Of a stretch of DNA of 64,000 nucleotides, positions 40,101-48,666 are shown piece by piece (the first letter of the stretch is position 1; each line of letters begins with the position of its first letter). The DNA is from Pleionea sp. CnH1-48 (GTDB lineage: Bacteria; Pseudomonadota; Gammaproteobacteria; Enterobacterales; Kangiellaceae). The stretch covers positions 62,001 to 126,000 of the forward strand of contig NZ_JAMXSB010000005.1 in NCBI RefSeq assembly GCF_024124665.1. The letters are read 5' to 3'. The position numbers and the translations under genes were made by a program. The notes beneath the pieces were generated by a model. The model did not search any database. It was not told where the DNA came from and saw only the letters and a list, made by a program, of their open reading frames with translations.

Positions 40101-41300
40101 ATCTTTTCGATACAGTCCAGACTCAATACTGCCGATCCAAAGGCGTTTTTTCTTATCTCGGAGAATACTGGTCACCGACACATTTTCTTGCGCTGACGAG
40201 AGCAACTTATATCCACCTAAGCGGCGTTGACGGATATTGAATCGATTTAGACCTTTTTCATACATCCCTACCCAGATATTGCTGTCCGAATCTCGATATA
40301 GAGTATTAATATTATGGCTTCTTAAACTGTCGACGTCTTTTGTATCATTAACATATTGCTCAATAGCACCAGTTTCTGGTTCAAATCGGAATAAACCTTT
40401 ATTGGAGCTTATCCATAAAGCTCCTGAATCTCCCCCAACAATCATTCGGATCGTTGTTCCCTGAAAAGGATGCCCCGTAATAAAACGGAAAGGCTCTAAC
40501 ATTGTTTGAGTTTTAGCATCGTATTTGTTGAGCCCTTTGAATGTGCCTATCCATATATTGCCCACCGAATCTTCAAAGAAACTCTGAATTTGATTACGTA
40601 TAATGCGCCGACCCACAGGCATCTTGTTTCGATAAGCATGCATAATATTGTTACGAACGTCATAACGGTAAGCTCCATCGTTCCAGGTACCAATCCATAG
40701 TTCATCATTCGAGCTATATTCTAATACTCGAATGTTGGCTCCTTTTAATGAAACACCATTTTTTCCGCCGGTTAACTTCTCAAAGAAATCTTTATCTTTA
40801 AGCTTTTTATTCAACCCATTTTTAGTCGATACCCATAAGTTTCCTTCTGAGTCTTCTGCAATGTCAGTAACATTATTACTGCTGAGACTATCTGGGGATG
40901 CTTTGTCATGAACAAAGTGAGTAAAGGTTTCCGTAACAGGATCAAATCGATTAAGACCTCCACCCCAGGTACCAATCCACAAGATCCCTTCGCTGTCTTC
41001 AAAAATGGCAGAAACAAAATTATTGGATAATGAATTCTTGTCTATCGAGGAGTGGAAGTAATGCTTAAACCGATAGCCATCATATCGATTGAGCCCTTCT
41101 TGTGTACCAATCCACAAGAAACCATGACGGTCTTGAATAATGGAGTTCTCATTAATGCTGTTGTTTGTTAAACCATCTTTTTTCGAATAGTGTTGAAATT
41201 TTAACGATGGCTTTAAAGTTGTAGAAAATTCTTTTTTAGCGAAAATAAAGGAACAAAAAAATAGAAAAAAAGAGAGAGCGACAAAGGTTAAGCGATTCAT
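37173..41300 (-). CDS. Hybrid two-component regulator HTCS1 (beta-propeller sensor, kinase, receiver, AraC domain)
   Basis: 1375-residue one-protein signalling system. It has a signal peptide (1-21), then two seven-bladed-type periplasmic propellers made of repeats ending DxxGxLWIGT (to about 680), a Y_Y_Y domain (about 710-780) and a transmembrane helix near 800. The histidine kinase has His855 in ISHEFRTP, the N box NLLSNAIKYTPQG and G boxes DTGVGI and GTGIGLAL. A receiver has Asp1169 (IVSDVMMPEMDG), followed by an AraC-type helix-turn-helix domain (about 1270-1370). HTCS proteins usually respond to polysaccharides or similar polymers and control nearby genes. No obvious target operon is adjacent. 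Confidence 0.93.
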   Translation of the reverse strand: MNRLTFVALSFFLFFCSFIFAKKEFSTTLKPSLKFQHYSKKDGLTNNSINENSIIQDRHGFLWIGTQEGLNRYDGYRFKHYFHSSIDKNSLSNNFVSAIFEDSEGILWIGTWGGGLNRFDPVTETFTHFVHDKASPDSLSSNNVTDIAEDSEGNLWVSTKNGLNKKLKDKDFFEKLTGGKNGVSLKGANIRVLEYSSNDELWIGTWNDGAYRYDVRNNIMHAYRNKMPVGRRIIRNQIQSFFEDSVGNIWIGTFKGLNKYDAKTQTMLEPFRFITGHPFQGTTIRMIVGGDSGALWISSNKGLFRFEPETGAIEQYVNDTKDVDSLRSHNINTLYRDSDSNIWVGMYEKGLNRFNIRQRRLGGYKLLSSAQENVSVTSILRDKKKRLWIGSIESGLYRKDESMTSFQHYRTNPNRQFQDGVLSILESREGELFIGTIGNGFGIYNEAKDNFSFYQAKAGNNSSLAGNFINAIAEDELGGVWVGSSQGLSRFDPENRVFKQFLYYENDKFVNGKNAVWALKPTKDNKLWIGTSSGLHQFDLEKNQYESQLNAINEAFQGIWVSSIHTDSNGRVWVGSYGQGLKYFSSSDLIVTSIGVEDGLPSLNIFDILEDDNGQIWLTTSSGIVRFDPESQEIRIFDAKEGAMDDFNHGAFLTSAGEMIFGGPSGVNRFFPENLTRLNKVAHKTQLTDFLLFNKSVLIDPLATNNKRSFALNRAINETQSITLSHLQNLFAFEFSGMNFDRPNQRYAYRLKGWDDQWITTSADRRYATYTNIPAGNYTFEVKIDNLEFVRSIEVEILASPWRTAWAYSIYVSLLLSIVSVILWLLYQKSVAERERVLALELAKTKENILENISHEFRTPLTLISGPVGLLRKKRTDADDLKSLAMIERSAQSLLAMVEQMLSMAKLSWNEEETFYPTQVKASYEPILQAFSDIAENNKIHFRLLGDIEHEWWVSAPEHGLETVLTNLLSNAIKYTPQGQSIEVVFQKTGTSFEMSVSDTGVGINEKDKLKIFERFTRLDNTKIKTKGTGIGLALTKALVEKMNGTIDVTSEVGRGSCFKVRLPMVNVSIDSSTESSAFREELIERAIQDLAKDKDLELSSMAISEQSASGTFARNLNKSVVLIVEDNLDMQSYMCEALKHRFTLLLASNGVEGLEVATRECPDLIVSDVMMPEMDGFGMIRQLRQNMVTSHIPVVLLTAKSDRESRLLGFSELADDYISKPFNTDELISRIDNLIGIRNILRERFNATEHTPVTDSVVDNFVMQEADFINKFKTAIDRRFREPELTLTDIASDVAMSERQLQRKLSAVLGAGFSEYLRNYRLEQSLHLLGGSIKVSAIADQVGFSSSSYFTRCFKAKYGETPSQFKNTRVQTMK

Positions 41301-41718
41301 CCCAATATCCATATAGATAGTGAGGCCGGATCATACCTCGAAGCTTTAGATGACTCAAGAATGGGAAGCTATCAATTTTTCGACCATCAATAAAACCTCT
41401 CTAATAATCATCTTTTCGAAGTACCAAAACTGAATCGTCGAGAAGGTTTCACCACCTTTCATTGCTTAATCAATAGGCCCACGCATCTGGAGCCTATTGG
41501 CTCAAGCCCTTTTACAAAATGGTACTCTATAAGCAATGTAGACTCCCCCTCTCAAGGAAACATCTAACCTATTGATAGTAAAGAAGGTTTCTTTAGATCT
41601 AGGCAATCCCATAAGTATGGTCGCTAAGGATAACTTGTTTTACTCAAATAAAGGACATAGACTCGAAATATTAGACACGCTTACTATCAACAGAGTTAAT
41701 CGCCAAGACTATCGGGAT
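41301..41718. other. Divergent intergenic region between HTCS1 and the MscS gene
   Basis: Contains an 8-bp inverted repeat, CAATAGGC (41471-41478) / GCCTATTG (41492-41499), and the 8-mer ACCTATTG at 41567. No supported small gene was seen. Confidence 0.45.
41471..41499. repeat. Inverted repeat upstream of HTCS1 and the MscS gene
   Basis: Perfect 8-bp arms CAATAGGC and GCCTATTG around a 13-base spacer. The core CCTATTG is also found in the HTCS2-type direct repeat at 50260, which makes a regulator site possible. Confidence 0.4.
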
Positions 41719-42561
41719 ATGTCAATGGAACAAGAAATACAAAAAGAACTCGAACAGCTCCAGGTCATCTACGACACGATTGTTAATTTTTTTATTAATT
41801 ACAGCTTTCAATTAATCGGGGCGGTTATTGTCCTGTTGATTGGTTTAATGCTAGCCAGTCGATTTGCAAAATTTGTACAACGAGTATGCGAAAGCAAAGG
41901 CATTGATGTCACCCTTTCTCGCTTTATTGGCAATGTATCCAAAATTGTTATTATCGCCATGGTTGCAGTGATTTGCTTAAATAAGGTTGGAATTAGCATT
42001 ACTCCCATTGTAGCCGCAATAGGTGCCATTTCGCTTGGTGCAGGATTGGCCGTACAAGGCCTGCTATCTAATTACAGTGCAGGCTTAAATATCATCATCA
42101 CTCGTCCTTTTGTCGTCGGTGATACCATCAGTGTGCAAGGTGTCAGCGGTCAGGTTAGAGACATTCTTTTAGCTTATACTCTCATAGTCACCGAAGACGA
42201 CGTAGAAATCACGATTCCGAACAAGCATATAGTGGGTGAGATCATACATAACTCTCACGAAGTCTCCTTGTTGGAACTCAGCATTGGGGTGGCTTACTCA
42301 AGTGATCTGGATAAGGTGACTGAAATCTTGCAAAATGCTGTTAACAATCATCAAGATGTAAGTACTGACAAAGCACCGTTGGTAGGTATTTCTGGCTTTG
42401 GTGACAGCAGTGTTGATTTCGAAGTAAGAGTCTGGGTAGACTCTAAAAAGCTGAACGCCTCTCGCTTTTCAGTCAACAAAGCGATATGGGACGTACTCAA
42501 GTCGAACAGTATTGATATACCATTCCCGCAACGAGAAGTTAAATTATTGAAAGATGATTAG
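41719..42561 (+). CDS. MscS-family mechanosensitive channel
   Basis: About 280 residues, small-conductance mechanosensitive channel. An N-terminal amphipathic helix is followed by three transmembrane helices; the pore-lining TM3 carries the Gly/Ala pattern AIGAISLGAGLAVQGLLSNYSAG. The cytoplasmic beta domain (FVVGDTISVQGVSGQVRDI) and alpha/beta vestibule follow. It releases solutes on hypo-osmotic shock. ATG 41719 or 41725 (MEQEIQKELEQLQ) fits the family; an upstream TTG at 41572 adds 49 unlikely residues. It is divergent from HTCS1. Confidence 0.92.
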   Translation: MSMEQEIQKELEQLQVIYDTIVNFFINYSFQLIGAVIVLLIGLMLASRFAKFVQRVCESKGIDVTLSRFIGNVSKIVIIAMVAVICLNKVGISITPIVAAIGAISLGAGLAVQGLLSNYSAGLNIIITRPFVVGDTISVQGVSGQVRDILLAYTLIVTEDDVEITIPNKHIVGEIIHNSHEVSLLELSIGVAYSSDLDKVTEILQNAVNNHQDVSTDKAPLVGISGFGDSSVDFEVRVWVDSKKLNASRFSVNKAIWDVLKSNSIDIPFPQREVKLLKDD

Positions 42562-42678
42562 TTTTTTAGTCGCTTTCTCTGAATCATAAAGCAGTCTATA
42601 TTTAGGGCTGCTTAAAAACGGCGTTAGACTTATCGCCATCATAATAAAAAAGTGCACTTGCACAAAGAGGGTATCATA

Positions 42679-42837
42679 ATGAACAAACTGGTATTAATTA
42701 TATTAGCTATTTTTCTACCTCCTATTGCCGTTTTTCTTAAAAGTGGCTTAGGCAAAGATTTAATCATAAATATTGTTCTATGTATCCTAATGTTCTTACC
42801 AGGAATGATTCACGCTATCTGGTTGGTGACCAAGTAA
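42679..42837 (+). CDS. Pmp3/YqaE-family small membrane protein
   Basis: 52-residue protein with two transmembrane helices: the first, ILAIFLPPIAVFLKSGLG, has the family's central Pro-Pro, and the second, IVLCILMFLPGMIHAIWLV, ends the protein. Pmp3-type proteins are linked to membrane potential and salt or cold stress. ATG 42679 is preceded by AAGAGGG. A strong terminator follows. Confidence 0.9.
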   Translation: MNKLVLIILAIFLPPIAVFLKSGLGKDLIINIVLCILMFLPGMIHAIWLVTK

Positions 42838-42850
42838 CTTTCGTTGGATT

Positions 42851-42882
42851 AAAAAGCTCTGTTAATAACAGAGCTTTTTTTT
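42851..42882 (+). terminator. Rho-independent terminator after the Pmp3-type gene
   Basis: 13-bp perfect stem (AAAAAGCTCTGTT / AACAGAGCTTTTT) with a three-base loop and a T8 run, 14 bases after the stop. Confidence 0.9.
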
Positions 42883-42957
42883 GGCAACAAGCGCGCTCAC
42901 TGCCAATATACTTCTCTCCCCTCTATCAGAAAAAACCTCCCTATCAGAACAACTACC

Positions 42958-43174
42958 CTACTGAATCACCTCCATAGAAATTGGGGCGTAGGAAATATCG
43001 TATTCCCAGAAAATATCAAGCTTACGAGAATCCGAAAAGACCTTATCAGTAGTGGTCCATAGCATCATCCAAAGCGAGCTCACAAGCCGCAGATTCGCTC
43101 ACCGCTTCTACCTCACACTCATGTTCAAATTCGATTTTTAATTTAACCTTATATATTTTGCGTTTTAAGCTCAT
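42958..43174 (-). pseudogene. Small gene with an apparent +1 frameshift
   Basis: A minus-strand ATG at 43174 with a strong GGAGG site (spacing five bases) opens a 42-residue frame (MSLKRKIYKVKLKIEFEHEC...) ending at 43046. Skipping one base near 43058 enters a second open frame (WTTTDKVFSDSRKLDIFWEY...) that runs to a TAG at 42958. The joined 71-residue protein has an even strand-helix-strand look, with a Glu-rich N-terminal strand region and an Ala-rich helix (SESAACELALDDA). Either half alone looks truncated. It may be a decaying gene, a sequencing error or a programmed shift. The first frame alone could also be a real 42-residue protein. Confidence 0.5.
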
Positions 43175-43404
43175 TGAACCCTCCAAAGTTTAATTTATTA
43201 TGCATCAACCCTACTATTTAAAAGCTTTTTCACACTCAATCCCAGCTCTGTCTATAAAGGTTAATATGACAAGGTCGAACCAGTCCCTGACTACAAAGGC
43301 TGTGATGGAGAGCCAGATCCACAACACACAATAACAATCCGAGATACTCATACTACCCATTTTTTTATATCTCTGATTGTAACTGGTGAAGCCAATTAGC
43401 TAGA

Positions 43405-43434
43405 ATGAAGCTCCTAATAATAAGAAAGCTTCAT
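43405..43434. repeat. Inverted repeat just upstream of the PPC-protein gene
   Basis: ATGAAGCT (43405-43412) and AGCTTCAT (43427-43434) form a perfect 8-bp inverted repeat, 24 bases before the start codon at 43458. It could be an operator or a 5'-leader hairpin of the PPC-protein/HTCS2 unit. Confidence 0.45.
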
Positions 43435-43457
43435 CCAATATTAAATAGGGGTCGATT

Positions 43458-44612
43458 ATGTGGCGTTTACTCATTGTCTTGATAGCGTTCTCATGTGCTA
43501 TTGCTAAAGCGGATGAACAAGTTGAATTACTCTATACCTTCGCTGGTAACGATGGCGACAGTGACACTTTTCTTATTGATCTGCCAGAACAGGTATTACA
43601 ATTAACCGTTGAGTCCTCTGGTTACCGAGGTGATGTTGATATCTTCTTATATCGCCCCGGAGAAGAAGACTATTTAGATTTTTCTTTCTGCCAGAACCGC
43701 AGGCAAAACTCTAACGAGAAATGTCAATTAACCATGCCGAGTAAAGGTCAATACCGCCTCATAGCGAAGGCCTTTCAACCGGGTTCCCAGGCAAATTTAC
43801 GTGTTACTTACCAAATACATAAACCACCAAAATCTAAAAACCCTTTTGTTATACAAGGACTTCTTAAGTTTGATGAAGCCCAAGTAGTTGAGGTCAATGG
43901 CTCTTTAGTTCTAAAGACTCTTACTCTTCCAAGAAAACGCCTCTCCTTCTTAGTTGAACAAAATGAAGAAGACCTGCTTTTAAAAGTCTACGCACAAAAT
44001 AATGCAAAAGGGCAATTTCCAGTTTGCGAAACCATAGTGCAGAAGAATCAGCCAGGTCGATGTGACTTGGAGGAAGTAAAAGGCACTTATTTTGTAGAGC
44101 TTATTGCACAAACTAAGAAACTCGTTCAGACCCAGATAAGTGTTACGGCAGAAGTTGATACCGATGTGATTGATGCCATTTGGCGTGACCGAGAAGTCAA
44201 AGCTCTAAAATGGCAAACACCCAAAGTCTTCACTCCTGATAGCCGAGGCAAGACCTACTTCTATGAGGCAAAAGCCCACACTGTAAATCCATTTACTTCG
44301 GGCTCACTGGATGAAAGTGGCACAACCATGAATGGCTTTGTTCTGGGCTCATGGCAAACCGAAATACATTTAGGTCGTAATAATCTTGCTAATCTGGCTG
44401 ATACAAATTGTTGGAACTTCTCTAGTGTCAATCACGCTTCATGCAACTACCATCCAGACTATGTATCTGACGTAGAACAATTTCGCATAAAAGTGCGCTT
44501 TCCAGGTATTACCGGAAATGTTGAGCTTATATATCAAACAACGTTTTCAATAAACAGCCCAACGCCCTCTCCAACCTGTCCAGAAGAGACGGGCTGCTAT
44601 GAAGGAATTTAA
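43458..44612 (+). CDS. Secreted PPC-like protein encoded with HTCS2
   Basis: 384-residue exported protein with a signal peptide (1-18, cleaved at AKA-DE). Two tandem beta-sandwich regions (about 22-118 and 127-225) resemble pre-peptidase C-terminal (PPC) domains, each with a DLL/DIFLYRPG-type strand and a CQL/CDLEEVKGTYFV segment. A unique C-terminal part (about 235-384) is rich in Trp and Asn and ends CPEETGCYEGI. I recognise no enzyme motif. It is followed by HTCS2 after six bases, so it is probably an accessory sensor, ligand or target of that system. Confidence 0.75.
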   Translation: MWRLLIVLIAFSCAIAKADEQVELLYTFAGNDGDSDTFLIDLPEQVLQLTVESSGYRGDVDIFLYRPGEEDYLDFSFCQNRRQNSNEKCQLTMPSKGQYRLIAKAFQPGSQANLRVTYQIHKPPKSKNPFVIQGLLKFDEAQVVEVNGSLVLKTLTLPRKRLSFLVEQNEEDLLLKVYAQNNAKGQFPVCETIVQKNQPGRCDLEEVKGTYFVELIAQTKKLVQTQISVTAEVDTDVIDAIWRDREVKALKWQTPKVFTPDSRGKTYFYEAKAHTVNPFTSGSLDESGTTMNGFVLGSWQTEIHLGRNNLANLADTNCWNFSSVNHASCNYHPDYVSDVEQFRIKVRFPGITGNVELIYQTTFSINSPTPSPTCPEETGCYEGI

Positions 44613-44618
44613 TCATTG

Positions 44619-47600
44619 ATGAAAGTTGCTTTGCTTCTACTTTTTTGTGTTGTCACCAGCACAGGCAACACAATTGAGCTAGAAAAGCAGCTTTCAGAAG
44701 GGCTTACTGAAAGAGAAAAAATAGTTAGCTATTATCAAGATTCAAAAGGAAAGCTTTGGGCAGCAACAGAAAATGACATCTTAACCTTTAACGGAAAAAT
44801 ATGGCAGCGACTTCCAGGTTATGATGATGAGTCACGAATAAAAAAAACGTTTGCAACGGACTTAATTGAGTGGGATGAGTCGATATGGATATCCACTCGG
44901 GAGCGCCTCATTCGATACGACAGAGATTCATTAGACTTCTTTCAATTCGAACATAATCGAAAGAACGATAAATCCCTTATTCGCGGGGAGATCTGGTCGC
45001 TCTTTGTGGACAATAAAAATCAATTATGGCTAGGTAGCTACTATGGAATCAGCCACTACTCTCAACAAGACAACCAGTTTCTGAATTACTATTTTCCGGA
45101 TGAGCTAATAAAACAATATGATAATAATTTAAATACGGCACTATGCTTCCTGGATACTGACTCCTATTTATATATTGTGACAGTATCCGGTCAACTCATC
45201 CTATTTGACAAAGAAAAGAATACCTTTTCCTCAGCTTCGAGCCGTACTTTAGGACAAGTTTTTCAGTGCGAAACTCAAGGGCAATCTTTATGGATCGCTA
45301 GCGAGTATGGCTTGTGGAAATTTAATGGGCTATCTAATCAACTCACCCAAGTTATCAACCCAGGTAAGGCCGTACTGTCACTACTGCTCGTTGACAAAGA
45401 AATTCTATTATCGACACACTCTAATTTGCTGTCTTACTCAATCTCTAGCAAAGAGATGAACATAGTAAGTAACCTCGATGCGAAAAGCTTCTTTCTGGAT
45501 AGAGAGAAAAACATTTGGGCAACAAGCAAATCAGGAGGAATACTTAAACACTCACCAAGTGTTAATAAGTTTGAATTGGAGGCTATTGACTCTGATAAAA
45601 AGACTTTAATCTCCCATATCATTAAATTGCGTGAAGAAACCTGGATTGCTACCAATAAGGGCATCAAGGTAGTTAACAAAGAAGCATCTTGGTTAGAAAA
45701 AGATAAAAGCTTTTCACTTATTTATAAAGGTATCGACTCAGTGATTGCGGTGAGCAAGCAATCAGTTCTTTGGTTCGACACCATAACAAAAGACGTGGTT
45801 AGACAAGTAAAAGTCGATGAACTCAAGAACAAAGGACTAAAAGTCACCTCGCTAGTGGAAGATAAGACAGGCCGAGTATGGATGGCTTTGTCCAGTTTTG
45901 ATTACAGCCAACTGTTAAGAATCGGTCATAATGAAAAACATTTTTCGGAGTATGACTCTAACGATCCAATGTATGTTAAACCCTTTGACTGGCTGCATGT
46001 ATCTATTAGTCCTGAACGAGATCGTTTATATGTCGATACCAACGCTAATTTCCCTAGAATCTATGATATAGATAGTAATCAGTTTATTAGGTTAAAACTT
46101 GCCGATGGCTTGACATTAAACACAAGAAAAATACAGTCTACACTAACAAGACAATGGACTTATCACGACGATTATCGAGTCACTTACTTCTCTTGGACAG
46201 GCAATGGTATCCCTAAAATTTCCACCATCGACTTACCAAGGCCAGGAGTTGAGTGTCTTGCCAGCTTAGACCTGGAAAACTTTTGGCTTGTTGACAGACA
46301 AGGGGATCTCTGGCACTGGACCAAGTCGACCGATAAACTTAAGCGCTTTAGCCAACACGATGGCATTCCACCATCAGGACTCGATGGTAAGTATTGCAGG
46401 CTTGATTCTCAACAACAGCAACTGGCTCTCAGCTCCAGCAACTTTATAAGTACACTCAATCTAAGTGATCTAAAAGAAAATACCATCCAGCCTAAAGTAG
46501 ATTTTGAAACTGTCTATGTTAATCGCCAACCTATAAAGATATCAGCAGGTCATAACATTTATGCCAATGAAGGCGACGATATAGAAATAAACGGCAGCAA
46601 CAGTAGCTATGCTGCGACAGAGAAAAATCAATGGTTATGGATACTTTCTTCTGATGGTGTTGCTCATTTCACATCAACAGAATCACAAATAAATTTAGTG
46701 AATGTGCGAGAGGGTCAGTATAAGTTATCTTTACGCGCATCAAATAATGATGATATGTGGAGTACAGACAGTCAACTGTCTATTGTTGTAGCGCCACCTT
46801 TTTGGCGAAGCGCGTCAGCTTACGCTCTCTACTCAGTTCTGCTGTTATTTTTGCTGACCTCCTACTATTTCTGGACGAACTATCAACGCAAGAAATTAAG
46901 CCGACTAGTCAAACTAAAAACCCAAGAAATCTCAGAGCTTTTAGCTCAAAAAGAACGATTATTTACAGGTATTTCACACGAATTTCGCACGCCTCTCACC
47001 TTAATCCAGGCCGGTGTCGAAAACCTACAAGCCATACTTGTTCCAGATGTGACTGACATTGCCAACAAGCTAAAGCACAATGCTCAACATCTGTTACGCC
47101 TCGTTGAAGAGTTGCTTGATTTCTCCCTCGTCAAACAAGCTCCCACTGAAGAATCAACGATTGACGTATCCGAGGTGACTGACTCCATCGCTCTTGCTTT
47201 CACAGAGCTGGCCGACTCAGCCAATATTCAGTTGCATACTCACTTAGAGCCCAATCTCTCGATTGCTATTTCTTACAATGCTTACGAAAAGATTCTGTCG
47301 AACTTGATTCATAATGGCATCAAATATAATAAACAGAATGGCGAGTTAGCTATTTACGTAAGTAAAACCTCTCAGGGTTATGTTGGAATACGAATCACTG
47401 ACTCGGGTATTGGCATTCCGGAAGAGGATCTATCAAGAATATTTGAACCACTTTATCGAGTACAGGAAAAGTCAAAAAATCAAATTCAGGGAACCGGTAT
47501 TGGGCTCGCACTGGTAAAAGAACTGGTTGAGAAATATCACGGTACCATAGAGGTAAAAAGTACACCGAAACAGGGTACTTCCTTTTGTCTTCAATTCCCT

Positions 47601-48500
47601 CTCGCAAAACAGCTATATCCTTCGTCGCATAATAGTAACGAAGAAACGCTGAAAAAACTCAACGACAAGGTGTCGATGTCCCTGGAGGATGTGGATGATA
47701 ATCAGCTCATCGATATTGATATCGATTCAAATAGCAAAAACGTCGCCCTGATCGTTGAAGACAACCCAGAACTAAGGGCTTTTATCATTGAGTCTGTGCA
47801 GGAGCATTTTTTCGTACTCTCAGCAGCTAATGGTGTCCAGGCGCTTGAAGTAGCCAGCGAACAAATCCCAGATATTATCGTTTCAGATATTATGATGCCT
47901 TCTATGGATGGCTTTGAGCTGCTACAGCGTATTCGAAGTAATGAGATAACATCACATATTCCTGTGATTCTCTTAACAGCAAAAACCGATGCTCAAAGCC
48001 GCTTAAAAGGATGGAGTGAGACAGCCGACGACTTCATGACAAAGCCCTTCAGTTCGCAGGAACTTCTTTTGAGAATGCGATCATTGCTGTCCCTAAGAGA
48101 GATGTTGAAGCTGCGATATCAACAAACAGAGCCCAAACGAGCCACCGAAAAAGCAACGGATATCCCCTCTTCTTTAGATCCCTTTCTAGAGAAAGTGAAT
48201 CATATACTGACTCAAAATTACACAGAGCAATCCTTTAAGGTACCCCAATTAGCCAGTGAGTGTGGTTTAAGTGAACGCCAAATTCAGCGAAAGATCAAAG
48301 CAATAACCGGACAATCTGTGTCAGATTTTATGCGCACGTTTCGCCTGGCCAAAGCCCACGAATTACTCAGCAACGGCACGACCGTTAAAGAGGCAGCCTT
48401 GAGCACAGGCTTCTCTTCAATGCCTTATTTTAGTAAATGCTTTAAGTCTCTTTATAACATTTCTCCCAGCGAAGTTAGACAATCCTCAACTCCTCAATAA
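44619..48500 (+). CDS. Hybrid two-component regulator HTCS2 (periplasmic sensor, kinase, receiver, AraC domain)
   Basis: 1293-residue signalling protein paralogous to HTCS1. It has a signal peptide (1-17), a divergent propeller sensor (repeats such as DKTGRVWMAL and DNKNQLWLGSYYGI), a Y_Y_Y domain (about 650-715) and a transmembrane helix near 735. The kinase has His787 (GISHEFRTP), the N box NLIHNGIKYNKQNG and GTGIGLAL. The receiver has Asp1090 (IVSDIMMPSMDG), followed by an AraC-type DNA-binding domain (about 1190-1290). ATG 44619 is preferred to the TTG at 44616; AAGGA lies 12 bases upstream. The paired 13-bp boxes at 48533 and 50260 are its likely targets. Confidence 0.92.
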   Translation: MKVALLLLFCVVTSTGNTIELEKQLSEGLTEREKIVSYYQDSKGKLWAATENDILTFNGKIWQRLPGYDDESRIKKTFATDLIEWDESIWISTRERLIRYDRDSLDFFQFEHNRKNDKSLIRGEIWSLFVDNKNQLWLGSYYGISHYSQQDNQFLNYYFPDELIKQYDNNLNTALCFLDTDSYLYIVTVSGQLILFDKEKNTFSSASSRTLGQVFQCETQGQSLWIASEYGLWKFNGLSNQLTQVINPGKAVLSLLLVDKEILLSTHSNLLSYSISSKEMNIVSNLDAKSFFLDREKNIWATSKSGGILKHSPSVNKFELEAIDSDKKTLISHIIKLREETWIATNKGIKVVNKEASWLEKDKSFSLIYKGIDSVIAVSKQSVLWFDTITKDVVRQVKVDELKNKGLKVTSLVEDKTGRVWMALSSFDYSQLLRIGHNEKHFSEYDSNDPMYVKPFDWLHVSISPERDRLYVDTNANFPRIYDIDSNQFIRLKLADGLTLNTRKIQSTLTRQWTYHDDYRVTYFSWTGNGIPKISTIDLPRPGVECLASLDLENFWLVDRQGDLWHWTKSTDKLKRFSQHDGIPPSGLDGKYCRLDSQQQQLALSSSNFISTLNLSDLKENTIQPKVDFETVYVNRQPIKISAGHNIYANEGDDIEINGSNSSYAATEKNQWLWILSSDGVAHFTSTESQINLVNVREGQYKLSLRASNNDDMWSTDSQLSIVVAPPFWRSASAYALYSVLLLFLLTSYYFWTNYQRKKLSRLVKLKTQEISELLAQKERLFTGISHEFRTPLTLIQAGVENLQAILVPDVTDIANKLKHNAQHLLRLVEELLDFSLVKQAPTEESTIDVSEVTDSIALAFTELADSANIQLHTHLEPNLSIAISYNAYEKILSNLIHNGIKYNKQNGELAIYVSKTSQGYVGIRITDSGIGIPEEDLSRIFEPLYRVQEKSKNQIQGTGIGLALVKELVEKYHGTIEVKSTPKQGTSFCLQFPLAKQLYPSSHNSNEETLKKLNDKVSMSLEDVDDNQLIDIDIDSNSKNVALIVEDNPELRAFIIESVQEHFFVLSAANGVQALEVASEQIPDIIVSDIMMPSMDGFELLQRIRSNEITSHIPVILLTAKTDAQSRLKGWSETADDFMTKPFSSQELLLRMRSLLSLREMLKLRYQQTEPKRATEKATDIPSSLDPFLEKVNHILTQNYTEQSFKVPQLASECGLSERQIQRKIKAITGQSVSDFMRTFRLAKAHELLSNGTTVKEAALSTGFSSMPYFSKCFKSLYNISPSEVRQSSTPQ

Positions 48501-48532
48501 GCAAAGCCCCTCCTTCTTAGCGCTCTTATTTA

Positions 48533-48584
48533 CCTATTACGACAACTCGTTAACCTATGGCGACATAGCTATTTCTTTATAATT
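48533..48584 (+). promoter_or_regulatory. Paired direct-repeat activator site and -10 box (peptide/SPASM operon)
   Basis: Box 1 ACCTATTACGACA (48533-48545) and box 2 ACCTATGGCGACA (48554-48566) are direct repeats spaced 21 bp start to start, so both face the same side of the helix. Box 2 ends 12 bp before a perfect TATAAT (48579-48584). There is no good -35, so it looks like an activator-dependent promoter. The same arrangement recurs at 50260. Confidence 0.7.
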
Positions 48585-48666
48585 AACAAGTAGTTATGGT
48601 TAAACCAAGTTAAGCTTTTTGTGTCTTGGTAACAAGCTCTCGTCTTCTATCAACAAAGGAGCCGAC

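Noticed and set aside
43260-43401. Protein-like stretch (YDKVEPVPDYKGCDGEP... in one frame) upstream of the PPC-protein gene
   Set aside because: About 44 codons without a stop, but bounded by an upstream stop with no start codon or ribosome site. A gene remnant is possible; chance is not excluded.
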